A DNA stretch of 64,000 nt from Oscheius onirici. Its lineage: Eukaryota; Nematoda; Chromadorea; Rhabditida; Rhabditidae. Shown one piece after another: positions 11,138 to 26,013 of this stretch (position 1 is the first letter of the stretch; each line of letters begins with the position of its first letter). The stretch lies in NCBI GenBank assembly GCA_932521025.1, contig OW051469.1:9436398-9500397 (forward strand), read 5' to 3'. The position numbers and the translations under genes were made by a program. The notes beneath the pieces are model-generated. The model was not told where the DNA came from. It saw only the letters and a list, made by a program, of their open reading frames with translations, and made no database searches.

Positions 11138-14100
11138 ATGCCTCTCCGACTGGACATCAAGAGAAAGCTCTTGGCCAGGTCGGACCGCGTCAAGTCCGTC
11201 GACCTGCATCCGACCGAGACGTGGCTCCTTGTCGGCCTCTACAATGGAAATGTACACATCTGGAATTACGAGAGCTCCCAGCTTGTCAAGAGTTTTGAGG
11301 TTTATCTTGTTTTTTTCCGGTTGAAATTCAAACTTTTCCAGGTTGGAGATCTGCCCGTCCGAACGGCCAAATTCATCGCCAGAAAATCGTGGGTCGTCGT
11401 CGGCAGCGACGACATGATGCTCCGCATCTTCAACTACAACACCCAAGAAAGAGTGCACCAGTTTGAAGCCCATTCCGACTACATCAGGTACAGTTTTAAC
11501 TCAATTTTTGACTGGTACGAGCTCGAAGTCCTCCTGATTGTTACAGGAGGCTGGGTACGAGATTCTGACTCCAAATTATGTGAATTTTTGTTCATCTGTT
11601 GGCGTCAAACGACCAACGCGGGAGTATTTTGTAAGGCCTGGTTAGTAATAAGACCATCAGCAATGCTCGAGAGATTTTCAGAAGAATTAAGCCAAAAGTA
11701 TTCGATAAACAGGCTCATCTCGATATCTTGCAAGTGTTCCTAGTTTTGGACCGTGACGTAATTTAACTTTGCGGCTCATATATTTCTCCCTGAATGTTAA
11801 TGTAGTCGCCAAATCAACATGCTGCCAGTTCCATCCCAGCTGTAATAGTCTGTATACTAAGACGCATTAGAATTTTGAAAAGCTTCGTGGCGATACTCGT
11901 AAGAGTCTTAGAAGGGTCTAGCCGGGTTCCTATGCCTACATTCACGTTACGCTGTATGAGAGATTGACATCTTTAAACTTTAGTTAAAATGGGCCCTAAT
12001 GTAAAATTTCAGATGCGTCGCCGTCCACAACACGCAACCCTTCGTCCTCAGTTCCAGCGACGACATGCTCATCAAATTGTGGGATTTCGAGTCCAAATGG
12101 ACGATGAAGCAGTCCTTTGAAGGTAATTTGTTTCCCTGAATTGTCGTCTAACCCCAATTTGTAGGCCACACCCACTATGTGATGCAGATTGCCATCAATC
12201 CGAAAGACAACAATACTTTTGCCACGGCTTCTCTCGACAAAACTGTCAAAGTCTGGCAATTTGGCAGCCAGCAGCCGAATTTTACGCTCGAAGGCCACGA
12301 GAAAGGCGTCAACTGCGTCGACTATTATCACGGAGGCGACAAGCCGTATTTGATTTCGGGAGCCGATGATCATACCGTCAGAATTTGGGATTATCAGAAC
12401 AAGACATGCGTCCAGACGCTGACGGGACACTCTCAGAATGTCAGCGCCGTCGGTTTCCATCCCGAACTGCCGCTCATCATTACAGGCTCGTTTTTTCTCG
12501 AATTTTGAGCCAAAAAGAAGTTTTTGACATGATTTTCTTGAAAACACGGAAAAACGCTAAAATTTGCAGGATCGGAAGACTCGACTGTCCGTCTCTGGCA
12601 CTCGAACACGTATCGTCTGGAAAGCACCTTGAATTATGGTCTGGAGCGTGTCTGGTGCGTCCAGGCACAGAAGGGAACGAATACCATCGCCATCGGCTAC
12701 GACGAGGGATCCGTAATTGTGAAGTTGGGAAGAGACGAGCCGGCGGTACGTTTCTGGTTCCATTTCTTCTAAAAACGGCCTTTTTCAGGCCAGCATGGAC
12801 TCGTCCGGCAAGATTGTCTGGGCCAAGCACTCTGAAATCCAGCAGGCCAATCTGAAGACGGTCGACGCCGAAACGCTGGACGCGATGCAAGACGGCGAAA
12901 GAATCTCCCTGGCCGTCAAGGATATGGGTTCGTCAGAGGTCTTCCCTCATACTATCACTCATTCTCCGAACGGCCGTTTCGTGACGGCTTGCGGCGACGG
13001 CGAGTACATCGTCTACACGGCTCTCTCGCTCCGAAACAAGGACTTTGGTTCCGCCATCGAATTCGTCTGGGCTCCCGATTCGAATCTCTTTGCTATCCGC
13101 GAAAGCGCCACCAATCTCAAGATTAAGAAGAATTTCAAGGTAATTTTGAGTCAAAAATAGTCATTTTTTGCATTTTTAAACCAAATTCATCCAAAACCCT
13201 TTCCAGGACTTCAAGCAGATCCGCTCCGAATCCGTGCTCGAAGGAATCCATGCCGGACCGCTCCTGGCTGCCCGTTCCGCCCAAAACGTCTGTTTTTATG
13301 ACTGGGAGACGGCCAATCTGATTCGTCGTATCGAAATTGGTAGTCCGAAGCTCGTAGCCTGGAATGATGCCGGAAATCTCGTGGCTCTGTGTGCCGAAGA
13401 CTCGTTCTACATTCTCAAGTACGATACGGAAGCCTATGGCAATGCTGGAGCCGATGAAATTACGGAGGATGGCGTCGAGTCGGCTTTCGATGTTGTTGGT
13501 ACGTTTTGAAGTATCTTTTTGCCCGGATTGCACTGGAATACCGTCAAAGAATCGCCAAACTTTCATTAAAACGCGATTTTCGACGTAATTGACGTGTTCT
13601 CCTGAAGGAATTTGATATTTCTGTAAAGAATCTCAAATTTGCGAAAGTTGAGAATTTGTGACCCAAAGAACGCAGCGAACGCATTTTTTGGTTATTTTCC
13701 GGAACTCTGCATAAAGTTCATATTTTTCAGGAGAACAGGCCGAGGCTATCAAGACTGGTTTCTGGGTTGGCGACTGTTTCGTCTATACGACGACGTTGAA
13801 TCGTCTGAACTACTATGTCGGCGGAGAAATTGTCACCATCGCGCACGTCGATCGTCCCATTTTCTTGGTATTTATCCATTTTCTAATCTAATAATCACCA
13901 AAATTTAGCTCGGCTATATGGCCAAGGAATCGCGAATCTACGCCATCGACAAGGATCTGAATGTCATCTCGTACAAGCTGCTTCTTTCCGTCCTGGAATA
14001 TCAGACAGCCGTGATGAGACGTGACTTTGATTCGGCAGATCGTGTCCTTGGAACTGTCCCGAAAGAGCAAAGGACGCGAGTGGCTCACTTCCTCGAAAAG

Positions 14101-15752
14101 CAGGGATTCAAGAGACAGGCTCTGGCCGTATCTCAAGATCCCGACCACAAATTTGATCTGGCCATCGGATTGGGTGATCTGAAGACGGCTTTTGAACTGG
14201 CGCAGGTGTGTTTTGGCTTCAAAAGTTCAGGATACTCTTCAGATATCCTTTAAACCTGTTTTCAACTAGAAAATGGGGTTCCCGTGACGAAAACGAGCGA
14301 AAATGACCTTTATTCTGCCGTTTTAGACATTTTCCGACCTGAAAATTAATCGTCAGTTTTTCAGATCAGCGACGCCGAAGAAAAGTGGAAGCAGCTGGCT
14401 CACGTGGCCACAGCCAAGTCAGAAATCAAGCTGGCCGGAGAATGTCACCGCCGGGCCAAGGATCTCGGAGCTTTGATGCTCCTGGCGACGGCTAGCGGCT
14501 CGGCCGAAATGCTGGAAAAAGTCAGCGAAGATGCCGCCGCTACGAATCTGCACAACGTCCAATTTTTGAGCAAGCTCCTTCTCGGAGATGTTGACGCCTG
14601 TCTGGAGATTCTGATCACTTCGGATCGCCTGCCGGAAGCGGCCTTCTTTGCCCGCACTCACTGTCCGTCTCATCTGACCCGCGTCATCTCGCTCTGGAAG
14701 GAGAAGGCCAACCGTGTTTCAAAGAACAGCAGCAAGGTTTGTTTTTGTCTTTTTTTGGGAGAAATAATGGTGAGAAAACGGTTTTTATTGTTTTTCAGAA
14801 GATTGGCGAGAGCCTGGCCGACCCTGTCAAGTACGAGAATCTTTTCCCCGGATTCAACGACAGCCTCCGCGCCGAGTCGTATCTGCGCGCCGTTTCCCAA
14901 GTCGCCGTTCCGGCCAGCGCCAGAGCTCCTCCCGTCGCCCAGAGAGACGTCCAGGAGGAGATTAAGCAGGCGGTTGATAACGGTACTTTTTGTTGCTATT
15001 TTTTCTCTGAACTTTGATGAAAATTGGCTCATTTTAAACGAAAATCAACTTTCAGGAGCCTTGTCCTTCACCGACGACGGCCGCGCAATTTTGCACGGAA
15101 TCGAAAATGTTCCGAGAAAGCCGCATCCTGCTCCGGAAGTTTCTCCACTGAAAGCAGCTGCGGCGCCGTCGCCACGTAGAGAACCGACTCCCCCGCCAAG
15201 AGAACCGACGCCAGAGCCTGTGGAAGAAGAAGAGGAGGAGGAAGACGAGGAAATTGAGATTCCCGCCGGTCGAGCCGTCCAACCAGACCTCGTGGCTGAA
15301 AAGCCGAGACCCGACGTCGTTCCCCAAGATGAAACCCCCGACCTGGTTCAGCATGATCATAGGAATCAGCCGCAGGTTCGTTAGAACCTTTCTCGCTTAC
15401 CCGTTTCTTAAAAATGAACTAAACCAGTGTGATAAGCTTTGATTAAACGTTTCTTCGTAATACTGCTAAAAACGTGTGCTTTTGAAGCCAATGAAGCAGA
15501 AGAAAACGTAACAATTGCAGCTAGACGTTGAAAGCTTGAAAAACCACCATTCTTGGGACGAAAGCCAAAACTTTCAATTTATGCTGCAGTGAACATAAAG
15601 CATGAAATTTGAAGAGTAAAAGTTTAAAATCAGCCCAATTCTAGATAGTAGCTGATGCCCAGGAAGCCAGCTGGTCCGACGACGATTTCGCCGATCCCGA
15701 AGGCGGCAACGACATCAACCTCGACGACCTGAATCTGGACGATGAGGATTGA
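11138..15752 (+). CDS. copb-2: coatomer subunit beta' (COPB2)
   Basis: WD-repeat scaffold of the COPI coat, which acts at Golgi membranes in retrograde transport and cargo selection. Thirteen exons: 11138-11299, 11342-11487, 12013-12122, 12165-12485, 12570-12745, 12789-13139, 13207-13498, 13731-13866, 13908-14206, 14365-14736, 14799-14992, 15056-15375 and 15645-15752. The protein starts [20 protein letters not shown] and has the N-terminal beta-propeller (LKLWDFES-type and VKVWQFG WD units, GHTHYVMQ). The coatomer WD-associated region follows ([51 protein letters not shown]). After the helical solenoid comes a Pro/Glu-rich linker and an acidic tail ([12 protein letters not shown] ... DDLNLDDED). 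The length, about 960 aa, is near normal. The exon ending at 12485 is followed by GC rather than GT (ACAG|gctcgt); only this junction keeps the conserved [14 protein letters not shown] frame, so it is a GC-AG intron. Confidence 0.97.
11488..12012 (+). other. long COPB2 intron
   Basis: 525 bp, against about 40-300 bp for the other introns of this gene. No gene or clear terminal repeats seen inside. Confidence 0.5.
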
Positions 15753-17215
15753 CTAGTGGTCGATCAGTCAGCGCGCCAATAACCTCCATTTTCCCCTTCA
15801 TAATTTATTTTTTCGCTGTTTTTCTCCCCTCCCCAGCGCTGAAAGATCGCCAAAACGCATGGTGATACTGGTGGTGGAACCCCTTCGATAAGTCTAGAGA
15901 AAATTCCATCCCCTAATTTGTGATATAAGCTCGTTTTAACTCCATTTTCTTCCCCTCTTTTTGTGTACATCCACTCGCCCCAAAAACCCCCTTTTTCTCT
16001 GTGTGTGTCTAATATTATGGGAATTTAAATTATTACAGATCTTTTCGACCAAAAAACAGACATTTCGACGTCACATTAGTGTCGCTGACGTTGTCTAATT
16101 GATAGTTTTTTCGGGGACCCTTTTAGTAACGAAAACGCATCTCGTCTTGTGACAGGAAAAGCTCCCACGCGGCCAGTCTGTCCTGGAACTGGGCACAAAG
16201 TTTGTCTCCTCTGTTGGCAGACTTTACGACGGTAGGCTTTGTCTCGTAGCAAGAGAGCGAGAGACTACGATGGAACAAACACAATAAGAAGGTCGTCAAC
16301 AGATTGCTGGCGTTGTCAGTACAGCTGGCTTGTGAAGTGGGTCAAAGGAAAAAAAGTGAAGGTCATAAAGAGTACTACTGACAGTAATCAACTAAATTCA
16401 AAAAGTGAAGCTGATATTACGACGTGAACCGTGGTCAGTACCAATTTCGTTCATTGAGCAGCAGGAAGCTTGTGCTAATTTTGAAATTATACAAATTAAT
16501 TTGCTGAAGCAGGCTGATTGAGAGCGGTATTCAAATAGAAAACTAGTCTTTCGCTTCTGAAGATTCAACATCAGGAGTATCCGATTTTGTTCGACGCCCC
16601 GAATGAGAAGCCACTGCTCGTTTAGGGATAAAATGTACTGGAAATCTTATTTTACTGATGCTGACTACTCCTTTAATTCTTTCGGCTTCGACAGATGAGA
16701 ACTGTTCTGATCAAATTCCACTATCCATCTTGACAATTATTTCGGCCCTGTCCAGTTTCAATACCAGTAGAAATCTTCGTTTCGAATACTATCAAATTTC
16801 ATCACATTCCCACAATTTATAGCGAGAAAAATGCACCAATTTCAGCAGTTTTCTCGTCTCTAGTTTTCGATAGAATGATGTAACATGGCTACCGACTTTG
16901 CGAGAGCACAAAGAACAAGGACTAGCCCCCTCCGGTTTACACAAAATATCAGCCCCACTCTGAAAGCAGATTTGCCGCGTGACTGTTGACGAACTTTCGA
17001 TCGGTCGAAACACGGCTATCTGTTTTTTCTGGTTGTCGTTTGCAAAAGGCAGTCGACCGGAGTTCTAGTTGTTGAGAAGTGGGGAAACAAATATACAGAG
17101 AGAGACAGAAATAGAGACAGAGAGAGTTGCTAGAAAGTCAAGAGCAGCTGGAAATAGGTAGGGGGAGAGTATATAGACTGGTACTGGAAAGGTACCAAGA
17201 ACTAGATGGAGAGAG
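15753..17215. other. intergenic, no gene recognised
   Basis: COPB2 3' UTR followed by AT-rich sequence with no credible exon chain, RNA gene or repeat structure. Short open frames here have no signal peptide, domain or splice support. Confidence 0.5.
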
Positions 17216-17219
17216 GTGA

Positions 17220-17720
17220 GTGAGTCTTACTGTCACTCAGACTCTGTGTTTCTGTCTCTCTGTCCCTCTCTTACTCTGCCCTAATGTCACTCTGTCTCTC
17301 AGTATTTCTGACTCTCAGTCTCTCATACTCTCTGCGCCTCTGTCCCCTTGTCTTTCTCTTTTACTGTCCTACTATCTCTCATACTCTCAGAATCTCTGTC
17401 TCTCTGTTTACCTCTCTAAGTATCTCAGTCTCTCTGAATCACTGAGTCTCTGACTCTCTATCTCTCCGACTCTCAGTCTCTCTGACTCTCTGTTACTCTG
17501 TCTCAGACTCCCTGTCTTCCTGTCTTTCATCATCTCTGTTACTCTGTTCTCCCGTCTCTCTGTCTCCCCGACTCACTGTCTTCAGTCCCTCTGTCTCTGT
17601 CACTCAGACTATCGGCTTTACTGTCTCTATACCTCAGAGTCTCTGTCTCTCACACTCTTGACTCTCTGTCCCTCTGTCTTCTTGTCCCTCTGTCTCTCTG
17701 TCTCCCTGCCTTCAACTCCC
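17220..17720. repeat. CT-rich low-complexity field
   Basis: About 500 bp made of degenerate ctctgtctctctgactctcag units on the plus strand. It is the same sequence class as 6722-6910 and, in the opposite orientation, 19095-19260 and 42740-43080. Confidence 0.75.
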
Positions 17721-19094
17721 TGACATAACTGGAACTGAACTCTGGTTTCATATCAAGAGATGTTGTCGACTTTTGGCCTTGGTCAGTAGAGTCAGCTGGC
17801 CAGCCGGAACCATGTGGTTCTGGTTGAAGGCTGAGAGTCAATATGCTTACTCTTTGGGTGAGTTGATTCTGAGGATAGAGACAGAGAGTCAGAGGGACTG
17901 AGACATCCAATGACTCTCCCTTACTGCAAGCTACTACTCCTCATCTCTATTTACCGTAATCGACCCTACTTCACGTTTAATAGGACAGTCTCTCTTGAAA
18001 GCAAGTGGTTTGCGTCGGCGCCGAGTTTGTTTTCTCGTCATTCACGATACAACTAGTAATGAGCAGAAAACAAGCTCAGTAATGATTAAACGCCATCTGA
18101 CCCGCTATCAGCTGTACTCTTTGTACTGTAGGCCCTAAAGTTGACTTGGGGACACACCCAAACAGGTATGAAAAGAGACAGCCTCAGGGGGAGATGCTGG
18201 ACGCACCAGCTGACAGCCGACTCTATTGATCTTGCTTACGCTACGTTTTCTTCCCCGAGGCCTCTTTATATACACCGGTCTCTCCTTTTTTTTGTCCCCC
18301 TGTCTCTGTCTATCTGTCCCTCTAACATCTGTCCAGTACATCTGCACCCCCTTTTCTCCCTTATCTCTCTGTTGAAAACCATTTTCTGGAACGCGTCAGT
18401 CTTCTATCAAGGGTCATAAAGTTTTGTGGTGCGACGTTTTGGCTGCGCCACAAACAGAGTCAGCCGTCATTTTCCGGTATTTTGGGTGAGGGTAGAGAAA
18501 CTGGAGTTTGTTGGTACATGTTCAGTGTACTCAGTAGTATAGGTTAACTGAACTATCCAGTAGAAAAGATGGGGACTGGTATATCTTGTCGATTGTTCTA
18601 ATACCCCCACTACAGACAGAATAAGATGTGAGACCGGAAAGTGTCGACCAAGCGATCATGACGTCAGCTGGTCACAGATCCTCCTTCTCTCTGTCTAGCC
18701 TTGACAGTTAATTATTGCCCCCCTCTCCAGTTGAACCAATCTCCTCAAACCCTTTTCTTTCCTGGTTTGTCTTCGCCCTCTCTCTTATCACATTACGACT
18801 TTTTCGAAGAATCGAAAGACCCTTACGCAACTGCGACGAAATGCGGGTGAGCCGGAGCGGGGAATCCCATCTGTCAGCGAAAAATGGTGCAGAGAGGGGC
18901 AGAAAGATCACTGAACGCGCCCTGTGTTAGTTCTTGGGAGCCCCCTTGTTTATGTGTTTTTCGGCAGAGAATTGCTGTGCACAACAGATATGAGATTGAC
19001 GATGGTGAGAGAGATGGAGAGACTGCTGCAAGAACAGGCTCTCTAACAGATTCTGGATCTGAGAATAGATCAGGAAGTGACCAGTCGGAAAGAG
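17721..19094. other. intergenic, no gene recognised
   Basis: No supported coding exons. Pyrimidine-rich stretches occur around 18270-18370. Confidence 0.45.
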
Positions 19095-19265
19095 AAAGTC
19101 TGAGGGACAGAGTGACATAGTGACAGAGAGTGGCAGAGAGAGTCAGAGAGACGGAAAGAGAGGGAGACAGAGTGACAGAGGGACAGAGGGACAGAGGGAC
19201 AGAGTGACAGAGGGACAGAGTGACAGAAAGAGAGAGACAGAGTTACAGAGAGTTACAGAGAAACA
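19095..19265. repeat. GA-rich low-complexity field
   Basis: Repeats of gacagagggacagagtgacagag on the plus strand, the reverse orientation of the CT-rich fields. Confidence 0.75.
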
Positions 19266-20154
19266 GACTCACTCCAATGAGCGGTCAGATCCTCGTTTTC
19301 CTCTGCTGTAATGCCTGTGGCCTCATGGCGTGACCCCGACATTCATTGTGTGTGAGCGGAGGCCTCGAATCATCTTTTTTTCTTCCGCCAGCCGGCCGCT
19401 CGGCCGCTCTAAACCCGCACACAATCAGTCCGAATCAATCGACTTGGGGATCACCCCACGTGGGGGAGTGGCCCCACGTGGGACGGCTGTCTCCTCCTCT
19501 TCCTTTACAGTATTCTCCCAATACCGGTTTAGTGCTCATCTTCTTTATATCCCGAAAAATAAACGCCATTTCCGTGAAATATCAGCCCCCGCGTGCCTTT
19601 ATAAGACGTCTCTCTCTGACTCTCGGTCATCAGAACCACGTGGGTTCTTTCTCGTTCCCTCTACTGAATAGTCTATCAGTACGACACACCCAGTACACAG
19701 CAAACGACGCAGGTCAGTCTGCATCTTTGAAGAGTTGCTACTTGAAAAAGTTTGCAAAGCGAAGAGTCTCAGCGTGTGACTCTTGGACTCGGCTCTTGAG
19801 CTCAGGGTCATTTTTTTGTCTTTCCAAGTTTCTTAAAATATACTGTAACCACTTGAATGACTACTGAAGATATCACCTAGTTCAGTAAATGTGGCTCATA
19901 CGGATTTGATCGAAACCAGATTCAATGCGACTCTTCCTGGAAAAGTTACCGTAATCACTGAATTGAGTACTACTACTGTTACTCACGGGAATACGGGACG
20001 GTACGAATATAGAGTCGTGACGGGACCCGTTTGCTCCGGATTCTACAGGATCCAGGACTGGAGAGTAAACTTAATTCGCCACCTTGCAGTCCGTGGAAAG
20101 TGTTGTAGAACTGTTCACCAATGTTTGCAGATTAAAGGACTGCTCATCGTAATA

Positions 20155-20190
20155 GGTCTCGACACGATTTCGAACACGTGCCGAGACCTG
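20155..20190. repeat. perfect-arm palindrome AGGTCTCGACACG ... CGTGCCGAGACCT
   Basis: Inverted repeat with arms aggtctcgacacg and cgtgccgagacct, one internal mismatch, around a 10-bp centre. Similar ggtctcgacac sequences are common repeats in Caenorhabditis genomes as I recall. The surrounding open frame (19891-20346) is probably not a gene. Confidence 0.55.
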
Positions 20191-20523
20191 AGCGCGGGAG
20201 TCCAAAAATTGGTTAATTTCAAATTACCGCCGGTTTGGACGCGAGCGGGAGCAAGTACATTTCAAATTTTGGCTGGGTCCCGTCGCGAAAGTATGCAGGT
20301 TACGGTAGTGATATCGATTTTATATCTATACGGCTTACTAGAGTAACCAATCCCTACCTCATATCTGTCGGTACAGTAACCGATCAGTAAAGACTACAAC
20401 TGTCTCTTTTGTCCTGTGTACTGTGTACTGTTCCATCTGGCTGTACCCACACACCCTGTTCCGGTCCGAAGTTTGCACCCATAGACCCTACAGTAACCCG
20501 TGACCATCAAAAATAGACGTATA

Positions 20524-20700
20524 TAGTCTGTTCAAAAAGAAGAGGGATTACCGTAAGATTTTAGCTCTTCCCTTCGAGACCCACTTAGCACATAAACATT
20601 GGATACTCAGCCAACAAATTCCAGTTTGTTTATCTTTCGAATCTCGAAGGGAAGAGCTAAAATCTTACGGCAATCCCTCTTCTTTTTGAACAGACCATAG
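20524..20700. repeat. palindromic MITE, ends GTCTGTTCAAAAAGAAGAGGG
   Basis: About 177 bp with near-perfect inverted arms of roughly 65 bp: tctgttcaaaaagaagaggg ... ttagctcttcccttcgaga, and its reverse complement at the right end. TA-like termini (tatagtctg ... accata) suggest a TA target site, as in Tc1/mariner-derived MITEs. Further copies lie at 33658-33872 and, as one arm, at 45979-46022. Confidence 0.85.
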
Positions 20701-21745
20701 TTAGGTTGGTCTCAGGTGATCTTCAAAGACCATTACAACCTGGAGACCACCCGGACCGATCTTTATTAGACGGCTGACCCTGTCTCAAAGATCAATCTCT
20801 GGTCCAATAAGCTCATGAGTACAGGTCTGGGTATAATTTTTTGAGGAGGGGAGAAAACGCCCAAGCCGACAGGTACATAGAGTCTTTCGAGGCAAACAAT
20901 CGGAGCCTAGAAGTCTGTGTCTCTAGGATCATTTTGAACCTTTCCTCCCTCCCTCTCTATTTTTTGATCACTTCCCAGTCCGACTGATCGAAACGTCAGA
21001 CCAAGAGCCGGTTCACGTTTGGTATAAACAAAGAGTCTCTGTCGAGCGACCATGACCGAAACTTTGTCCCCTCTCAGTCTCATATTGCCTCGACTCTCTG
21101 ATTCGCAGCCTGGCAGCAGCTGACTTGTCTTATCTCCCGGGACGGGTTGAAAGGAGTATTGTTCTTGCTCCCAGACTCTGATAAACCCCCTCCATGCTTT
21201 AACCTCTCTTTGTGTTCCCACCGTAGATAAAAATCCAGTGTTCCCCATGCTTTGTCTTCTGGAGGACTAGTCTACCTGATTCTTGAGCCGTTTATTTGAT
21301 AAACAGAGATTGTTTTCGGCAAACTGTTGTCCTTATAAGATCTAATCAAAATATTGATAACCATTTCTGCTTCAGAATTTTGAAAGTGCGCCAATTCTGG
21401 TACAATCATGTAACAGCTTGCACAGTTTGCTACGAAATCTTTCCTATTTTTGTTCTTCTTCACTGTTCAATGCCAGTTCTAAACCAGAAAGTTAGAAATT
21501 TTGATCTGATCTATGCTCACACAGTTGGTGGTCCCCTACCCATCCCCGCCAGTTCAGGGAACAGTAACCCCGTCGTCATGTTCACACTTTGTCTGAGAAG
21601 TTTGTTGTCCTCGAAGCTTCAGAATGGACTTTATTCTCTCTCCCCGCGCCTGTTATCTATCCCCACGCGGGTGTCTATTTTTCTCGATACGTTCACTCGT
21701 TTTTTATACCCTAAATTTTCAGTAAAATACTCCCCTCAATAAAAG
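20701..21745. other. intergenic upstream of the MAPKAP kinase gene
   Basis: No credible gene. A TTTTCAG at 21715-21721, about 25 nt before the kinase ATG, may be a trans-splice acceptor. Confidence 0.4.
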
Positions 21746-23954
<2,209 letters not shown>

Positions 23955-24165
23955 GAATTGAGCATATCTGCATAGAATTTCTAGTCTTCGTAGGGAACCA
24001 TGGTGTCAAATCTTGTCTTACCTCAATCAATTTTTGTGAATTTGCAGTCACTTTTGTGTACATAGTAGATATCAATTATAAATTAAAGCATTTTTAAACA
24101 CGCTAGTCAACACATGGTGCAAATTACGTACAACGCGGACCTAACAGTAAAAGTTGAAATCCCAG

Positions 24166-25737
24166 ATTTTGCGAAGTCTGTCTGTACACCTGCCCATCCA
24201 TGCAATGTACAGACAGACTCCACAACATTTGCGGAATCTGCCTGTACACTCGTCCATCCATGCAATGTGCAGACAGACTCCACAGAGTTTACGGAGTCTG
24301 CCTGTACACTCGTCCATCCATGCAATGTGCAGACAGACTCCACAGAGTTTACGGAGTCTGCCTGTACACTCGTCCATCCATGCAATGTACAGGCAGACTA
24401 AACAACATTTACGGAGTCTGCCTGTACACTCGTCCATCCATGCAATGTACAGGCAGACTAAACAACATTTACGGAGTCTGCCTGTACACTCGTCCATCCA
24501 TGCAATGTACAGGCAGACTAAACAACATTTACGGAGTCTGCCTGTACACTCGTCCATCCATGCAATGTGCAGACAGACTCCACAGAGTTTACGGAGTCTG
24601 CCTGTACACTCGTCCATCCATGCAATGTGCAGACAGACTCCACAGAGTTTACGGAGTCTGCCTGTACACTCGTCCATCCATGCAATGTACAGGCAGACTA
24701 AACAACATTTACGGAGTCTGCCTGTACACTCGTCCATCCATGCAATGTGCAGACAGACTCCACAGAGTTTACGGAGTCTGCCTGTACACTCGTCCATCCA
24801 TGCAATGTGCAGACAGACTCCACAGAGTTTACGGAGTCTGCCTGTACACTCGTCCATCCATGCAATGTGCAGACAGACTCCACAGAGTTTACGGAGTCTG
24901 CCTGTACACTCGTCCATCCATGCAATGTGCAGACAGACTCCACAGAGTTTACGGAGTCTGCCTGTACACTCGTCCATCCATGCAATGTGCAGACAGACTC
25001 CACAGAGTTTACGGAGTCTGCCTGTACACTCGTCCATCCATGCAATGTGCAGACAGACTCCACAGAGTTTACGGAGTCTGCCTGTACACTCGTCCATCCA
25101 TGCAATGTGCAGGCAGGCTCCACAACATTTGCGGAGTCTAACTGTACACTCGTCCATCCATGCAATGTACAGGCAGACTAAACAACATTTACGGAGTCTG
25201 CCTGTACACTCGTCCATCCATGCAATGTGCAGACAGACTCCACAGAGTTTACGGAGTCTGCCTGTACACTCGTCCATCCATGCAATGTGCAGACAGACTC
25301 CACAGAGTTTACGGAGTCTGCCTGTACACTCGTCCATCCATGCAATGTGCAGACAGACTCCACAGAGTTTACGGAGTCTGCCTGTACACTCGTCCATCCA
25401 TGCAATGTACAGGCAGACTAAACAACATTTACGGAGTCTGCCTGTACACTCGTCCATCCATGCAATGTGCAGACAGACTCCACAGAGTTTACGGAGTCTG
25501 CCTGTACACTCGTCCATCCATGCAATGTGCAGACAGACTCCACAGAGTTTACGGAGTCTGCCTGTACACTCGTCCATCCATGCAATGTGCAGACAGACTC
25601 CACAGAGTTTACGGAGTCTGCCTGTACACTCGTCCATCCATGCAATGTGCAGGCAGGCTCCACAACATTTGCGGAGTCTAACTGTACACTCACCCATCCA
25701 TGCAACGTACAGAGCAATGAATGTACAGAATATTGAC
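24166..25737. repeat. 60-bp minisatellite, about 26 units, three variants with higher-order order
   Basis: Twenty-six near-identical 60-bp units. Sixteen carry cagacagactccacagag (A), six carry caggcagactaaacaac (B), two carry caggcaggctccacaacatttgcgg (C), and the two edge units are degenerate. B-A-A-A blocks recur, and A-A-A-C occurs twice, so expansion happened partly in 240-bp steps. In type A each unit holds an imperfect palindrome, gcagacagactcc ... ggagtctgcctgtac, with a 10-nt loop. Because 60 is a multiple of three, several frames on both strands stay open for hundreds of codons. These are not genes: there is no start context, signal or splice support, and every frame is equally repetitive. 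The array lies between two convergent genes. Confidence 0.95.
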
Positions 25738-26013
25738 CTTGCAATGGAGGTTAGTGCACCTTGCGTTTATAAGCAGTTTTCAATTGAACAGAGGTTATGT
25801 TGGCAGAGCCAGATGAGCAAACATTTATAGGTGCTATTTATGGTTGGTAATTTTTTGCTCAATGTACAAAACTTGAGATTTTTTTATACAGGGCAATGTC
25901 TTCGAGACAAGAAATAATTTAAAGTTGGAGAAGTGTTAATATTGGTTTATTTATTATTATTCCCGTAATATTAAGTTAACTACCAGAATTCAGGCTGTAA
26001 CCAGTAGGTGAAG

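Noticed and set aside
19346-20346. Open frames of 173 and 151 codons upstream of the MAPKAP kinase gene
   Set aside because: The sequence contains palindromic repeats (cccacgtgggg, ggtctcgacac) and has no recognisable domain, signal or splice structure.
24166-25737. CRISPR-like array
   Set aside because: There are no unique spacers: the whole 60-bp unit repeats, in a eukaryotic sequence.
24141-25830. Open frames of up to 558 codons on both strands through the 60-bp repeats
   Set aside because: A repeat whose period is a multiple of three keeps several frames open by default. No start context, signal peptide, splice support or codon-level conservation favours any frame.
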